Positions 12,701 to 25,285 of a DNA stretch of 64,000 bases are shown piece by piece. Position numbers and translations under genes: made by a program. The DNA is from Welwitschia mirabilis (Eukaryota > Gnetophyta > Gnetopsida > Welwitschiales). Every line of letters begins with the position of its first letter. The first letter of the stretch is position 1. The DNA is taken from the NCBI GenBank assembly GCA_051453625.1, contig JBOZIK010000001.1, forward strand, positions 6,508,602-6,572,601, given 5' to 3'. Below the pieces are notes generated by a model. It had not been told where the DNA came from and searched no databases. It worked only from the letters and a program-made list of their open reading frames with translations.

Positions 12701-13483
12701 CAATAGAAAATGAACATTTTTATCATGCTAAAGAATAACTGTAAAAGATTTGATGTATTATTTCTTTCTGTAACCATATAGTAGAATACTTGTTACTCTA
12801 TACTTGTAAAATGAGTTATTTCTTTCTAGCATGTTAATGCTCTATTATTAAACTACATCTTACTTTTAATTTAATCCATAATATAGCTTTTTTCCTTCAC
12901 TTACTTTTTCATTCATTATTATCCTTATAACATTAAAAACTTTTTGAATTAATGTAATTAGAAATATTTTCTATTTAACTTTTAAGGCATATAAAAAGTA
13001 TCTTAGCTATAATTTGAGTCTCTAAAGATTTCACAAATACCATTCTAATACCTAGCATTGGTTGTAATTTCTAAACTACCATTATAATTATGATGTGGAT
13101 TATTTCATTCTAGTTATAGAAAAAATCTTTTTTTTAAAGTTAAATGATGATCTTCTATGGTATTAATTAACCAACATCCTACTGTAGTAACCACAACTGA
13201 ATTTACATACCTATTTTATCTACATGACCTTTCACAAAAGTTGTTTCATATTGTCATCTCTTAAAAGATTACTTATTTAGACTTCATTATTCTTCTCCTC
13301 CATAAATCTAATATAGGATTTAGATTCTAGATGACTATTAGAAAAGTTTAGTTTTGATATCATCTCCTCTATATAATATGCTTGATCTATCTATTAAAGT
13401 TGTCCATATGGAACTTTACACTTAGATGGATAGTAGCCATTCATTTATCATATCATACACTTTATCTATCATTTTTACTTCTT

Positions 13484-13502
13484 TATATATATATATATAT
13501 AT
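13484..13502. repeat. (TA)n microsatellite
   Basis: About nine TA repeats between the copia pol remnant and the 789-base gap. Confidence 0.9.
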
Positions 13503-13701
13503 TATTTTGTTTATCTTGTTTCTTAAACTTATTATCTTTTCTATAATTATTGTTCTTTTTCTATCTTATTTTCTACTATATAGAGAGAATAAGTGGTAAT
13601 ACATATGCATCTTATCCATTTTATTTAGCTTCATATCCTTTAGAAATGATTTTTATGTCAACTAGTCCACATCATAATGCACATTAAAATGCACTAAGAT
13701 C

Positions 13702-14490
13702 NNNNNNNNNNNNNNNNNNNNNNNNNNNNNNNNNNNNNNNNNNNNNNNNNNNNNNNNNNNNNNNNNNNNNNNNNNNNNNNNNNNNNNNNNNNNNNNNNNN
13801 NNNNNNNNNNNNNNNNNNNNNNNNNNNNNNNNNNNNNNNNNNNNNNNNNNNNNNNNNNNNNNNNNNNNNNNNNNNNNNNNNNNNNNNNNNNNNNNNNNNN
13901 NNNNNNNNNNNNNNNNNNNNNNNNNNNNNNNNNNNNNNNNNNNNNNNNNNNNNNNNNNNNNNNNNNNNNNNNNNNNNNNNNNNNNNNNNNNNNNNNNNNN
14001 NNNNNNNNNNNNNNNNNNNNNNNNNNNNNNNNNNNNNNNNNNNNNNNNNNNNNNNNNNNNNNNNNNNNNNNNNNNNNNNNNNNNNNNNNNNNNNNNNNNN
14101 NNNNNNNNNNNNNNNNNNNNNNNNNNNNNNNNNNNNNNNNNNNNNNNNNNNNNNNNNNNNNNNNNNNNNNNNNNNNNNNNNNNNNNNNNNNNNNNNNNNN
14201 NNNNNNNNNNNNNNNNNNNNNNNNNNNNNNNNNNNNNNNNNNNNNNNNNNNNNNNNNNNNNNNNNNNNNNNNNNNNNNNNNNNNNNNNNNNNNNNNNNNN
14301 NNNNNNNNNNNNNNNNNNNNNNNNNNNNNNNNNNNNNNNNNNNNNNNNNNNNNNNNNNNNNNNNNNNNNNNNNNNNNNNNNNNNNNNNNNNNNNNNNNNN
14401 NNNNNNNNNNNNNNNNNNNNNNNNNNNNNNNNNNNNNNNNNNNNNNNNNNNNNNNNNNNNNNNNNNNNNNNNNNNNNNNNNNNNNNNNNN
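13702..14490. other. Assembly gap (789 N)
   Basis: Unresolved bases; the apparent 269-residue open frame across it on the minus strand is an artefact. Confidence 1.
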
Positions 14491-15320
14491 CATAATCTTT
14501 AATTTTCCATTATTAATAGTGTTGTAATAATTTTATCATAGTTTGATACTACCTAAGCACTTTAATTAGAAATAGCCATGTAATGTAGTATATTCTATAG
14601 TCTATGTCGAGGCTCTTCTTGATCCCTTAAATATTATTAAAAATCTCAAATGCCTTCACTCTCTTCATGTGAATATTATTCGTATGACTTAGGTAAACTT
14701 CACGTCTAATTTCTTAATACAGCTTATATTAAACATTTTTTCAATCTTATATGTAGATGTATACTTATTCACCGCTTAATTATGATATTTATTTATGATC
14801 AAGAGAAATGAAGAAGATAAAATTTTAGTAAGGATTTCCATTTTAAAATTTCTTCATTACCTACTGTTGAAAGTTAAATATTGTTCTTTTCTATATGACT
14901 TATGTACACTTGCTTAGATTAGCTAAAAATATGAATCTATCATATTATCAACCCCCATATAACTACCATCTAACATGATATCAACATTTATCTAGAAATT
15001 AATTAAAGTTGTCACTAGTTACTAAAGGTTTGTGTTAATGTTGGATGCATTAAATTCACTTGAGTTCATTCTTTTAAGTTATTAGAATTAGTGAGTACTA
15101 TAGAAAACCTCTTATCTCAAGTAGGGAAAAAGTTACATTATGTCTAAATTATTTTAGATCTACCTTTTTGGCCTTTTATAGCTTACATAATTATCAAGTA
15201 CTAATTCATAATTGAAACAACTTGCATAATGAATTTTAAGCTATTTGGCATGATAGAATACCAATCAAAATAAAAGAAAGTAAGATTGGAAAAATTCACA
15301 TGTATTAATTGACTAATAAT
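14491..15320. other. Decayed sequence, possibly copia gag on minus strand
   Basis: No motif I can defend. Its position upstream (minus sense) of the copia pol remnant would suit gag, but I see no zinc knuckle here. Confidence 0.3.
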
Positions 15321-15378
15321 TTTCTAGGAGGTCACCCATCTGAGTACTACTTCAAAGAAAGTATTCTTAATCATAGAT
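15321..15378 (-). pseudogene. 5S rRNA-like fragment (possible Cassandra-type LTR relic)
   Basis: On the minus strand GTAGTACTCAGATGGGTGAC and then CTCCTAG follow the plant 5S rRNA run GTAGTACTAGGATGGGTGACCTCCTGGGA nearly base for base. A weaker match precedes it (TTAAGAATACTT against TTAAGCGTGCTT). This is the part of 5S rRNA that overlaps and follows the internal pol III promoter. The 5' half is not recognisable. A lone, decayed 5S piece among retrotransposons can be a dispersed 5S pseudogene or the 5S-derived segment of a Cassandra TRIM LTR; I found no second copy within a few kb to prove the latter. Confidence 0.6.
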
Positions 15379-17270
15379 ATTTTTACTTATTTAATGCTTT
15401 TAGGTTTAAATAAAACTTATGTATATAATAAAACCCAATAAATTTCTTACAATGAATTATCTCATTTGTTTCCTTGGATTTTCTCCTAGCATTCAACCTC
15501 ATCCTAGGCATCCAACTTATTAAGTTCAATAGTGGTATTTTTAGTGAAAACAATTTCAATAAATCAAATTTTTTGCTTTACCAAATTATTAATTTATAAT
15601 AGTTTAATCAACCATGAAAAATTAGCAAATCATTTTTTCCAAAATGTTTGTAAGATAATTATAATAAGCTAAAATATCAAGAATTTTATGCATATTTCTA
15701 GGTTTATTAAAAATGATATTATAGAAGTAGATGTATATAGTTCTTGATCATTAGAAATAAATCCTTAAAGATGTAAAATTAGTTAATTAAACATAAACCA
15801 GAAACATCAAGTACAAGGATACTAAATTTGTTTCAATTAGTCTTCAATCAATCTTTGACACACATGCATACATAGATTAGACTAGTAATCTTCCTTTATT
15901 TAAGGTTCTAGAATCTATGTAGTCTAATAATGTTAATCCTAATCTTAACCATTTGTCATTTTTCTTTCACACAATATAAATAAATTTTCTCAAAGCCTCT
16001 TCATTATATAATTCTACTAATCCCTTAAGTTATAATAATAAATAATAAATATTATTTACTCTATAAATCTCTAGCCCCTTTTACCTAATTATAACTTTAA
16101 TTAATAAAGCATCTAGTTAAATACCATTTTAGCCCTTTGGCAAATTGATTTCCTATTAATACAACGTACATAAATGAAACATAAATAGCATTCATAATTA
16201 TATCCTCATAAAAATAACAACTAATATGTTTCAAACACTTAAATAAGATGCCAAGTACCAAATAGATCCTTGGATCATTCAAATTTATAAATAAATGACT
16301 AAAAAATCACTCAAGAACATATGGCTTACCCTTGTTTTCCTCCTTTTATATCTAAATACTTACCCTTAAACTGATATAAACTTATAGCTTTTTGATTGAT
16401 CTAAGAAAAACCTTAAGATAGTATACTTTGAAGATAACATATTGATAAATGCATCCTTTTTTAGGAAAGGAAAAAATTCCTAAAAGTAAATAAGAGTAAA
16501 TTATTTAAGGTCTTAAATAATTAATGCAAACAAAATTAACTAAATAAATCATATTTATCACCATGACCAATACCCCTACTAATAATTATGCTAAAAGTGT
16601 TTGGATGACAAAAAGAAATTTCATTAAACATTTTTAAAATATTTTTAATTAGACAAATATACTAGAAATAATGTGAAAGAAGAATAAGTGGATACAATTA
16701 ATAATACAAGCATTTATAACATTCCTATTAAGTCTCTACATGCTTAAATATTTATATTAGACATTTGCCTTCATAAAAAACTGTACTCATCATTTTATTA
16801 TGCAATTATTTTTTATAATAACTCTTCCTCTTTTTTTAAATATATATTACATTATAACGCAATCACATAATCATAAGGATATAGTATCATTCAGAGTCAG
16901 CAGTTATGATGTATAGTCCCTTATTTAAAATTTGGAATTACATTATAATGTTCACATACTTTTATTAAACAAGGGCATAAATAGAGATAGATATGCAAAT
17001 TCCAAATGTTTCATCATACAAAGAGTACTTTTTTGTTAATGAAACCATTATTATTAATTATAACATTAAAAAGGTTACATATTATTAACTTTAACAAGAA
17101 GAATAAGATTATCATATTGTTATTCAAATACTAGTTTATATAATTAATACATATAATAACACCAAGTACAAGTTAAAAAACAAGATCTGAGTTAGATAAG
17201 GATGTCAAAAGTTGGGGTATAATTTCTTAATAGAAGTATTTTAAAATTTAAAATATTATATTTTAAATTT
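15379..17270. other. AT-rich sequence without recognisable gene
   Basis: No domain, RNA gene or terminal repeat recognised on either strand. Confidence 0.5.
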
Positions 17271-17339
17271 TTTTGGCGGAGAGGCTAATCCCCAGCCACT
17301 GATATATCCAGGACAACATTATGTTTTTTTTAATAAAAT

Positions 17340-17850
17340 AATTTTTAACATTAAAATTATATTTTTAGTTAAAAACAAATAACTAAAATTATATTTTTAG
17401 TTAAAAACAAATAACTAACTTTTAAAATGGTAAACCTATTAAAATGATCAGCTTATAAATTTTGAAATGATAAACCTATTAACTTTTAAAACAGTAAACA
17501 TAATCAATTTTAAAAAGGAAAACCTAAAAAACCTAAAAATATCTTCAGTTTAAAAAAAAAAAAGGAAGTAATTTTTTATTTTAAAGCCATATTAAAATTA
17601 TAATTTTAGTTAAAAAACCAAAAAAAAACAATTTTTAAAATGGGAAACCAATTTTTGGGCCACAATAAATTTATATCTTTAGGTTAAAAACAAAAAAATG
17701 GCAAACCTAGTTATGGAACCATACTAAAATTATATCTTTGGTTAAAAAACAAAAAATCAAATTTTGAAATGACAAACCTAGTTTAGTGGTCATAATAAAA
17801 TTATATCTTTAGTTAAAAACAAAAAAATAATTTTTGAAACATTAAACCTA
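17340..17850. repeat. Degenerate tandem repeat array
   Basis: A loosely repeated unit of roughly 80-100 bp built around TAAAATTATATCTTTAGTTA, AAAACAAAAAA and GAAATGACAAACCTA recurs about six times. Within it 17353-17384 and 17385-17416 are a perfect 32-bp tandem duplication. It is followed by a TATAAAA-containing, less AT-rich patch (17875-18030) that carries its own 20-bp duplication (TTTACTYTAAAGAAGTGGAA). Confidence 0.75.
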
Positions 17851-19140
17851 AACTAATGGAGCCTTATTCACCCTATAAAACAAGGCCCAGGGTAGCACAT
17901 GCAATCGAAATGCAATCAATAAGAATTTATGTTTTCAAAAGTAAAGTTGCTCTGAAGATTTCACTGTGTATAAGTGAAATTTACTCTAAAGAAGTGGAAT
18001 TTACTTTAAAGAAGTGGAATTCTCTCCCTCTAAAGGTATGCTCCTTTTTTCAAGTCATTCTTTTTTTTTATGTTTTGATAATGAAAATTGAAATGTACTG
18101 TGATCTAATCATTATAGATACTCTGCTTAATGGTCATGTTTACTTCAAGATTTTTAAAAATATTGAAATATAAATTTAGAGTTTTTATACTTTTACTTTG
18201 AAAATTATTTTTGATATTAATGTTTATTTTCCTTTGGCCATTTTGACATGAATAATAGGAAAAACTCTAAACTAAAACTAAAATATTACTTTTTTTATGG
18301 TGATTTAAAAAATTCTAATAAAGAGAATAATATTTATGATACAAGTNNNNNNNNNNNNNNNNNNNNNNNNNNNNNNNNNNNNNNNNNNNNNNNNNNNNNN
18401 NNNNNNNNNNNNNNNNNNNNNNNNNNNNNNNNNNNNNNNNNNNNNNNNNNNNNNNNNNNNNNNNNNNNNNNNNNNNNNNNNNNNNNNNNNNTTAAAAAAT
18501 AAATGGAAAATGTATAATAGAGAAAATAATAATAATAAATTTTAAATTACTTACATCTTGTAAATTTTTTTTTATTTTTATATTTTTTTAAACTATAGGC
18601 TTTTAAATAGTTAAGTTTTTAAAAAATTTAATAATAATATATTCTTATTTTAGATTAGATTTTCTTTTTATTTATATTAAACTTTTTAATGTTAAGTTTT
18701 TCAAATTATTTTTTATAGATCAAGTCTTTTTAATAAAATTAAGTCTTTTAAATTATGTCATTTTAAATAATTATTTTAAATTGAGGTCTTTTTTAAGTTA
18801 GTGTTTTAAATTAAGTTTTCTTTTCTTTATTTTAGTATTTTTTAAATTAAACTTGTTTTTTAAAATTTAATTTCTTTAAATCATGTTTTTTAATAAATCT
18901 TTTGTAAATTAAGTTTTTCATAAAATAAGTTTTTTAGAAATTTAATTTCTTAACTTAAATTTCTTTTAATAGTATTCTTAAATTAGATTTTTATACAAAT
19001 GAATTCTTATAAAATTAATGTTTTTCTTCTTTTCCATAGGTTTTTTAAACATAATTTTTAAAAAGTTTTTTAGATTTAGTTCATTCTTTCAATTACGTTT
19101 ACTTTTAAATATAGTTTTCCTCTTCCTTTTTTGTTTCTTT
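17850..19140. other. Low-complexity AT-rich stretch with 145-base gap
   Basis: From 18500 to 19140 the motif AAATTAAGTTTTT recurs many times with variation. An N gap lies at 18347-18491. It precedes the Helitron coding region and may be its leader or an intron; no terminus is evident. Confidence 0.5.
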
Positions 19141-21343
19141 AGAATGAAATCTAAGATGGAACATCAGTGAGCTCTTAATCATGAAAGGCAAATAATATAT
19201 CATGAGAGGTAAAGACTTTTAAGAGAAACTTCTCACTTAGAAAACTCTTTAAACATATGTAGTAAGTTATGATAATGATAAAAAAGGTATGAGTTAATTT
19301 TGTTTATAGCTTTACTACTTTTTTAAAACTAGGTTTGTAACAAAGTCACTGTTTTTTATGTTCATAAATAACACGTAAAATGTAGCTCTTCAACATTGTA
19401 CTACATCATCTAGTATACATTACAACACTTGATTGATCATACAATGCAAGAACTAAATCAACAAATGGAATAAATGCCTATAAAAAATAACCCCCTTAGT
19501 AGGAGTCAATGAATAGTCAGTAAATAATGGTATAACATATACAAGTTACATGTCTAACACATAGTGTTCTTTATCATTAACCAAAAGACATGAATATGTA
19601 AAGTGACAGAAAGAGATTATGGGAGAGGATGTTTATCATAACCAACAATCACACTTATAGAGAGAACGTCAAAAAAAAAAAAAAGTCTATTGCAATAATA
19701 TCGATGTCATATCTCCTCTACAAGAATGTTTGAGCAAACATTGGATCAACCTTCATATCCTAACTTACAAAAACATAATGGTGATATATCTAAATGAATT
19801 GATACATTTTGGAGAGAAATATAAGTATTTACACAATCAAGATTATGCATAGCTTGTAATAAGATGTATCAATCTATAGAGTTGGTATAAGATAGACATG
19901 GCCCTCCCTGTAGACGGTGTCAATATGGAAAAAAAGAAAAGGAAGATATCATAGCTGCTGATGAAGAAATTAGATTTTTCTTGTTCTAAATGACATGATC
20001 TAAGGCCTCAATTATTTCTTTTATCCCATCTTACATAGGTTGAAGCAACACAGAATTTAAGAATAAATCCATTGCTTTAAGTTACACATGCAACTAGTGG
20101 TTAACTACTATATTAAGGGCACATAATAAGCTTTTCATAAGATGTGTCACATATTGCAAGGGTTTTGTCCTATAAAATTACACAAATACCCATTCTTCTT
20201 TTAAAGAGAAGGGATTAAATCAATATAGAATATAATTTTATTATAACTAAGATGCGAGTTTATCATGCCTTATGCTTTAAGAATGAGAATGATCCTTTCT
20301 ATTAAGGTATTGATATAGATATGCATGCCTTAGATGAAATTAGTCATGATGAAGATGTTAATGTCTTTTATATGCTTCGAGACATTACTCTTAGTGAAAA
20401 GGAAGGGGAAATAAAGCTACATTTTAATGGCTTAATTCTAGAAACAAAAGAGTCTGACATTATTCATCACACATTCTTAGTTACCACACAATGTCCTTGA
20501 CTTAAAAAAGAAATTGATGCTATAAAGAACTGACTGCAAAACTCATATGATGATCCATCAATAAGTGCTCAATGGCCATTACTAAAAAAGGCATTGGTTA
20601 ATAAGTTTAACACTAGAGATATGCTATCAATTTTATTTCCTTTAGTGTTTCCTACAAGTAAGTGTGATATTTTCGCACTAAGAGCTAAGGATGTTAAGCT
20701 ACATAAGTTTGCAAAGCATCTTTTAAAATACAAAGATGGAAGATTTGATCATCATCCAACATTTCAGTAAGCACCTCTTCATTTGTTTTATTCTTTAATA
20801 AATTTAATAGAACAAATTTTAAACCCTTTTAAAATTATTTTTTATTTTAGGTATTCTGTATTCAACATGATTATGAGACATAAGGCGCTTAGGTCTATAA
20901 TAACGTTTTTCAAAAAGGATAGAATTGATGCCACAATCATGATAGAACAATTACATGAATAAATGAACAGTTATCTATTGAAAGAAATAATAGACAACTT
21001 AATGAGATATGAAGCTCTCTAAGAGGCACACGTTCCTACTAGAAAGAAGAAGCAAATGTAAACTATTAGATATGGATACCCATCTTGGAACTCTTATAAT
21101 ATTCTTTAGTTTAAGTGTTGCATATTTATATTAGCCTGACATACATGATACCATGTCTGGTGAACAACCACAATAGACCTCTAAAGCTAGACAATGGCAA
21201 TTGTAAAACATCATTGAGAACTCACACATTATCTCAGAGTACATGTACAACCATCATAAAAGATTTAGAGAGGTAATTCTAATAAAGGAATTTAATGTTG
21301 TAGACTATTAAATATAATTTGAGGGCAACATAGAGGTTCTTTA

Positions 21344-21355
21344 CATGTATAGGGA
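21344..21355 (+). other. Helitron HUH nickase motif, broken
   Basis: Codons CAT GTA TAG GGA: the first histidine of the metal-binding H-x-H is present, the third position of the motif is a stop. Confidence 0.75.
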
Positions 21356-21757
21356 TTTCTATGAATAAAGGGAGCTCCCAACATTAAAAAACTTAACTAG
21401 AGTGATGATACAATAATGATAATTACTAAGAGATTTTTTTATTCCATTTTAGATGTATGGAATGATAGATTTAATGAGTGTGAAAGACTCAATGTGTAAG
21501 TAAAAAATTGTATCTTCTTTATTACACATTTAGTTATTAATACAATTTTAGTTTTTATAATAATTTTTACTTCTACAGGCCTCAAAAAGAAACATGGATC
21601 TTCATCCATGTAAATTACAAATTAAGGATCTTAAACATATGCAACTAGGGCAAGATTTCACAACCTTATTAAATAGTATTCATAGACATATAGTTTGTAA
21701 TCTAAGAGCATGTTTGAGAAAACGAAATGGTTGACAACCTTGTTAAATAGTGTAGGT

Positions 21758-21879
21758 ATCCACATACTACTACACTTTTAACACTATAAATATCTTCAAA
21801 TTATAGATACTAATGCTTATCCACATACTACTACACTTTTAACACTATAAATATCTTTAAATTATAGATACTAATGCTT
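21758..21879. repeat. 61-bp tandem duplication inside Helitron
   Basis: Copies 21758-21818 and 21819-21879 differ by one C/T. The duplication lies where the Rep domain should continue (after the CLRKR motif) and shifts the frame. It is much less diverged than the element itself. Confidence 0.95.
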
Positions 21880-22070
21880 ATTATAAATATAATACTCTGT
21901 GGGAGTTACGACCTTACGATTTTAGGTTGTATATAAATGAAAATAATGAGAAAAAGTATGAGAAAATAAGAAATGATGATAGGTTAAATGTTCATAATAT
22001 AATAATTCTACAAACATGATGAGTAAATATAGACTTTCAACCTATCCTTGATAAATATGTTATTATACAA

Positions 22071-22094
22071 TATATTACAAAGTATGCCTCAAAG
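22071..22094 (+). other. Helitron catalytic Y2 motif, intact
   Basis: Reads YITKYASK; the two tyrosine codons (22071-22073 and 22083-22085) are separated by three residues as in the two-tyrosine Rep nickase of Helitrons. Confidence 0.8.
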
Positions 22095-24357
22095 TCAGAG
22101 AAAAATTAAGTGCCATATTTACATGCATTAATGAAGGTATCACAAGATAGAGATCTTAATAAGCCTACCATTTCAGCTTACAAAAGGCTAATGATGGATA
22201 CTGCAGCAGATCCTAATACTAAAGATATAGAAACATGCCACATGTTACAGGGACTTTTCTTGGTTGAAAGTAGTATGGTATATGTACCACTTAATGTATC
22301 TAAGGAGGTCTACAAAGACGTGAGACAAAACCATGTTATAGATGAAGAACGTGTGCATACCATGTTAGTAGATTAATATCCAAATAGACCACTGCATATG
22401 GAAGGCATTTCATTATTTAATTATGTAAAATATTATGTATTCAATTCAAGGAAAATATGAGATGATGCTTTGCATTCTACAAAGGAAGATATAATTATCA
22501 GATCTATTCCTAGATTTCATATGCGACTCGACAGAGATGATGACAAATGGATGGCTTATCGTTGAGCTCAAATACTTCTTCATTATCTATTTAGAGATAT
22601 CAAATGTGATTTGGAAACAAAGATGAAGAAAATAGAAGCTAAATGGATCTCTGTTACACATATGTATGAGCAGTGTAATCCATCATATGATAAGGATTTC
22701 GAATGCGCAATCATCGAGGAGGATCAACAAGAAGACATGAAGCCATCACATATGGAACTTGTGAAAATGATTATCCAGTATTAATGAGACATCTACTAAA
22801 TGAAGGCATTCTTTAAAGAATTGAACAAATCATGCTTATCTTGTGTGATCTTAATAGACAATGTAATTGGTAGGTAAACTATAAAGGAGAGGACTATCTA
22901 AAAATATGTCATTTTCTTTATTTAGAGTAATAGGACATCATATAATTTATTGATCCAAGATGAAATGAATGAAATTATTAGCCTATCTAACCTTGGTTTA
23001 AAATTAAAAAAAAAATTGCTTCAACATACTCATATCTCATTTGGTGCTATAAGAATTCTAGTAAGAAGACATCCAACCTATATGCATGATAATCTAAGGA
23101 ATAGCAAGATTAGGAAAATCTTTTCTCATTCATGCTAAAAGAAATGAATTTAAGAATATGTGTTCAAATAACATAGGTATTTTTATGGTGCTAGCATCCA
23201 CTGGAATCACATCATACAACATCAAGGGGACAATAATAAATTCAACATTGGGTATTAAGATCAGTGAATATGAGCCTGCTTCATCAAGATAGTTGCTACA
23301 TCTTCAAGAACGGCTAAAAAATATCAAGTACATCATGTTTGATGAGATGAGTTAAATGTTAAATAATATCTATAGAGGGCTTAAATAAATATTTCCAACT
23401 CACTAATACATGAGTTTTGGTGTAAGGTCTATCATATTAATAAGTGATCTTGCTCAGTTACCTCCGCTGAAGGATTGTCCACCGTATAATGCTAGTGAAG
23501 AAATGAAGGCACTATAGAGATCATTTGATACAATTATTATGTTAGATACAATCTATAAATAAAAGGGTAATAGTCCAAATCGGCAAAGGTTTCGAAATGT
23601 TTTGATGGATGTAAGAGATAATAAAGTATTAGACAATGATTATGAATGATAAGGTTTGAACTTCCTTCCATGTACAATGGAATGGATGGCTTCCAAGATT
23701 TAGTTCATCTGTTTGCCATGAATGATATGGTTTCTTCACATAACAGAAAGTGCTTGCTTCAAATGCAATCACCCCTTACATGATGTATGACATACAAGAC
23801 ATGAGATTCAGTTAGATGTGATGATGCTAATGGTGAACTGAAAATAGAGCTTTTTCTTTGTCAAGGAGCTACGGTCATGTTGACTATGAACATATGTGTG
23901 CAGCTGGATTAGTAAATAGATCTATGAATATTGTTAAATCAATAGTTTATTGGCCACAAAAGAATTCACTTGATTTTCCAACCTATGTCATGGTTAACTT
24001 CGATATCCACACTAAAATTCCTTTCGATGAATCAAGTCGAAAAACAGTTTCCATCATCTTATTCTCTAGAGATTGAGCAAAACAACCATCTCTCAAACTT
24101 GTATGGACATTAACAATTCATACATCTTAGGGGATAAACCTTAGTAAAGCATATATAGACATTAGTCCCAAGTGAATGCTAGAATTGAATTTTGTGGCAC
24201 TTTCTTGAGTGAAGTTCATGGATTCATTGAAGATATTACATCTCTTCTCTAAATAAAGATAGAGAAAATTATCCAAGAGTTCTAACTTGGAGAAACGGAT
24301 TAAGGAAGAGCAACGTTTAGCAAGCCTAAAAGTCTGCAGTACATTGTCTTTTAACAA

Positions 24358-24834
24358 TTCGTCAATTCATGTATAATGTACATTTGTATCAAGTGATATA
24401 AAATAAATTATTATTGATTTCTAGCAATTACATATTACTAATTTATCTATACTACATGTTTATATTGTTCTTAATTACCTTCATTGTAATATTTAAATAC
24501 CTTTATTATTCTTTATTAGCTTCATTGTAATAAAGTAATACTTACATCTCTAAAAACTTTATGAGCATTTCCTTCCCTCTATTTATTTCTTTTTCTTGTT
24601 TATGCATTTTAAATATCAAAAAGAGATATCAACACACACTTAAATCATTACTAATTGTTTTCTACATTAAGATTATGTGTTTAAATAACATGTTTAATAA
24701 AACTGTTTACAAATAAGGCATTTCTATAAAGGCCTTACTAATTAAAGCAACTATGACTAGTGAAATTAATTCTATAAGAGACTTAATGATTAATGCACTT
24801 ATAACTATTAATCAGTGACAGGTGACCATTAAGC
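24358..24834. other. Helitron 3' flank, no gene
   Basis: AT-rich. A 6-bp stem hairpin (24714-24737) directly followed by CTAA and T could be the Helitron 3' terminus, but the hairpin touches CTRR instead of lying about 10 nt before it, so I do not rely on it. Confidence 0.35.
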
Positions 24835-25285
24835 TAGATATATATTTCATATACATCTGTAATTTGGCTAAGAGATATCAATCTCTACTGCCTTTCAAAT
24901 GAGGCTACAAGCATTAACCTAAATAAATTTTGCTTACACATTGGAGTTGACTATAACCACATTCAAAGTTAACTTTGCCTTCAGTCAATGTTGACTTTTA
25001 TCACTTGGTCAATGTTGACCATTAACCAAAATTCAATACTTCGTCCTCAGCTAAAATTTTCCTGCTATCAGCCAAAATTTCCCTTAAAAAAATTTGGTCA
25101 AGAATAATGCATTGACTTCTAATGAATAGTCAACATTAACCAAATGATAAAGTCAACATTGAATGTGGTTATAGTCAACACCAACGTGTAGNNNNNNNNN
25201 NGGCTAATGCTTGTACCTCTTCTGAAAGGCCATAGAGATTGATATCTCTCAGCCAAATTATAGATGTATATAAAATATACATCTA
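24835..25285. repeat. 451-bp fold-back (long inverted repeat) element
   Basis: Left arm 24835-25020 and right arm 25128-25285 are imperfect reverse complements. Outer ends TAGATATATATTTCATATAC and TAGATGTATATTTTATATAC (right arm, complement) match, followed by shared AATTTGGCT.AGAGATATCA, ACAAGCATTA.CC and GTTGACTATAACCACATTCA. The loop is about 107 bp. A 10-base N gap (25192-25201) sits in the right arm. No transposase is present. It may be a fold-back MITE; a transcript would form a long dsRNA. The core TTGAC/GTCAA recurs many times in both arms. Confidence 0.9.

Larger units (their letters stand above)
19140..24357 (+). pseudogene. Autonomous Helitron Rep/helicase gene, decayed
   Basis: A rolling-circle transposon gene in plus orientation. 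N-terminal Helitron-like domain: 20610-21060 reads LFPLVFPTSKCDI, KHLLKYKDGRFDHHPTFQ and FNMIMRHKALRS, matching the PTLFPYG..DGRF..HPRF..MRHRAL pattern. Rep: 21200-21400 reads EYMYNHHKRFREVILIKEFN then an RGS.HV.G motif, i.e. the HUH box, with its second histidine position now TAG. 21640-21720 reads LLNSIHRHIVCNLRACLRKR. The Y2 motif YITKYASK at 22071-22094 keeps both tyrosines. SF1 (PIF1-type) helicase: 23190-23480 has LASTGITSYNIKG, FDEMS and ISDLAQLPPL; 23858-23960 has CAAGLVNRSMNIV; 24180-24350 ends in LNFVALS. Numerous stops and frameshifts, and possibly real introns, are present. Transposon termini are not established. Confidence 0.9.

Noticed and set aside
13684-14493. 269-codon minus-strand frame
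   Set aside because: Consists of N apart from the last few codons.
24714-24742. Hairpin followed by CTAA-T as Helitron 3' terminus
   Set aside because: The stem is only 6 bp and touches CTAA directly; canonical hairpins lie about 10 nt before CTRR. Kept only as a remark.
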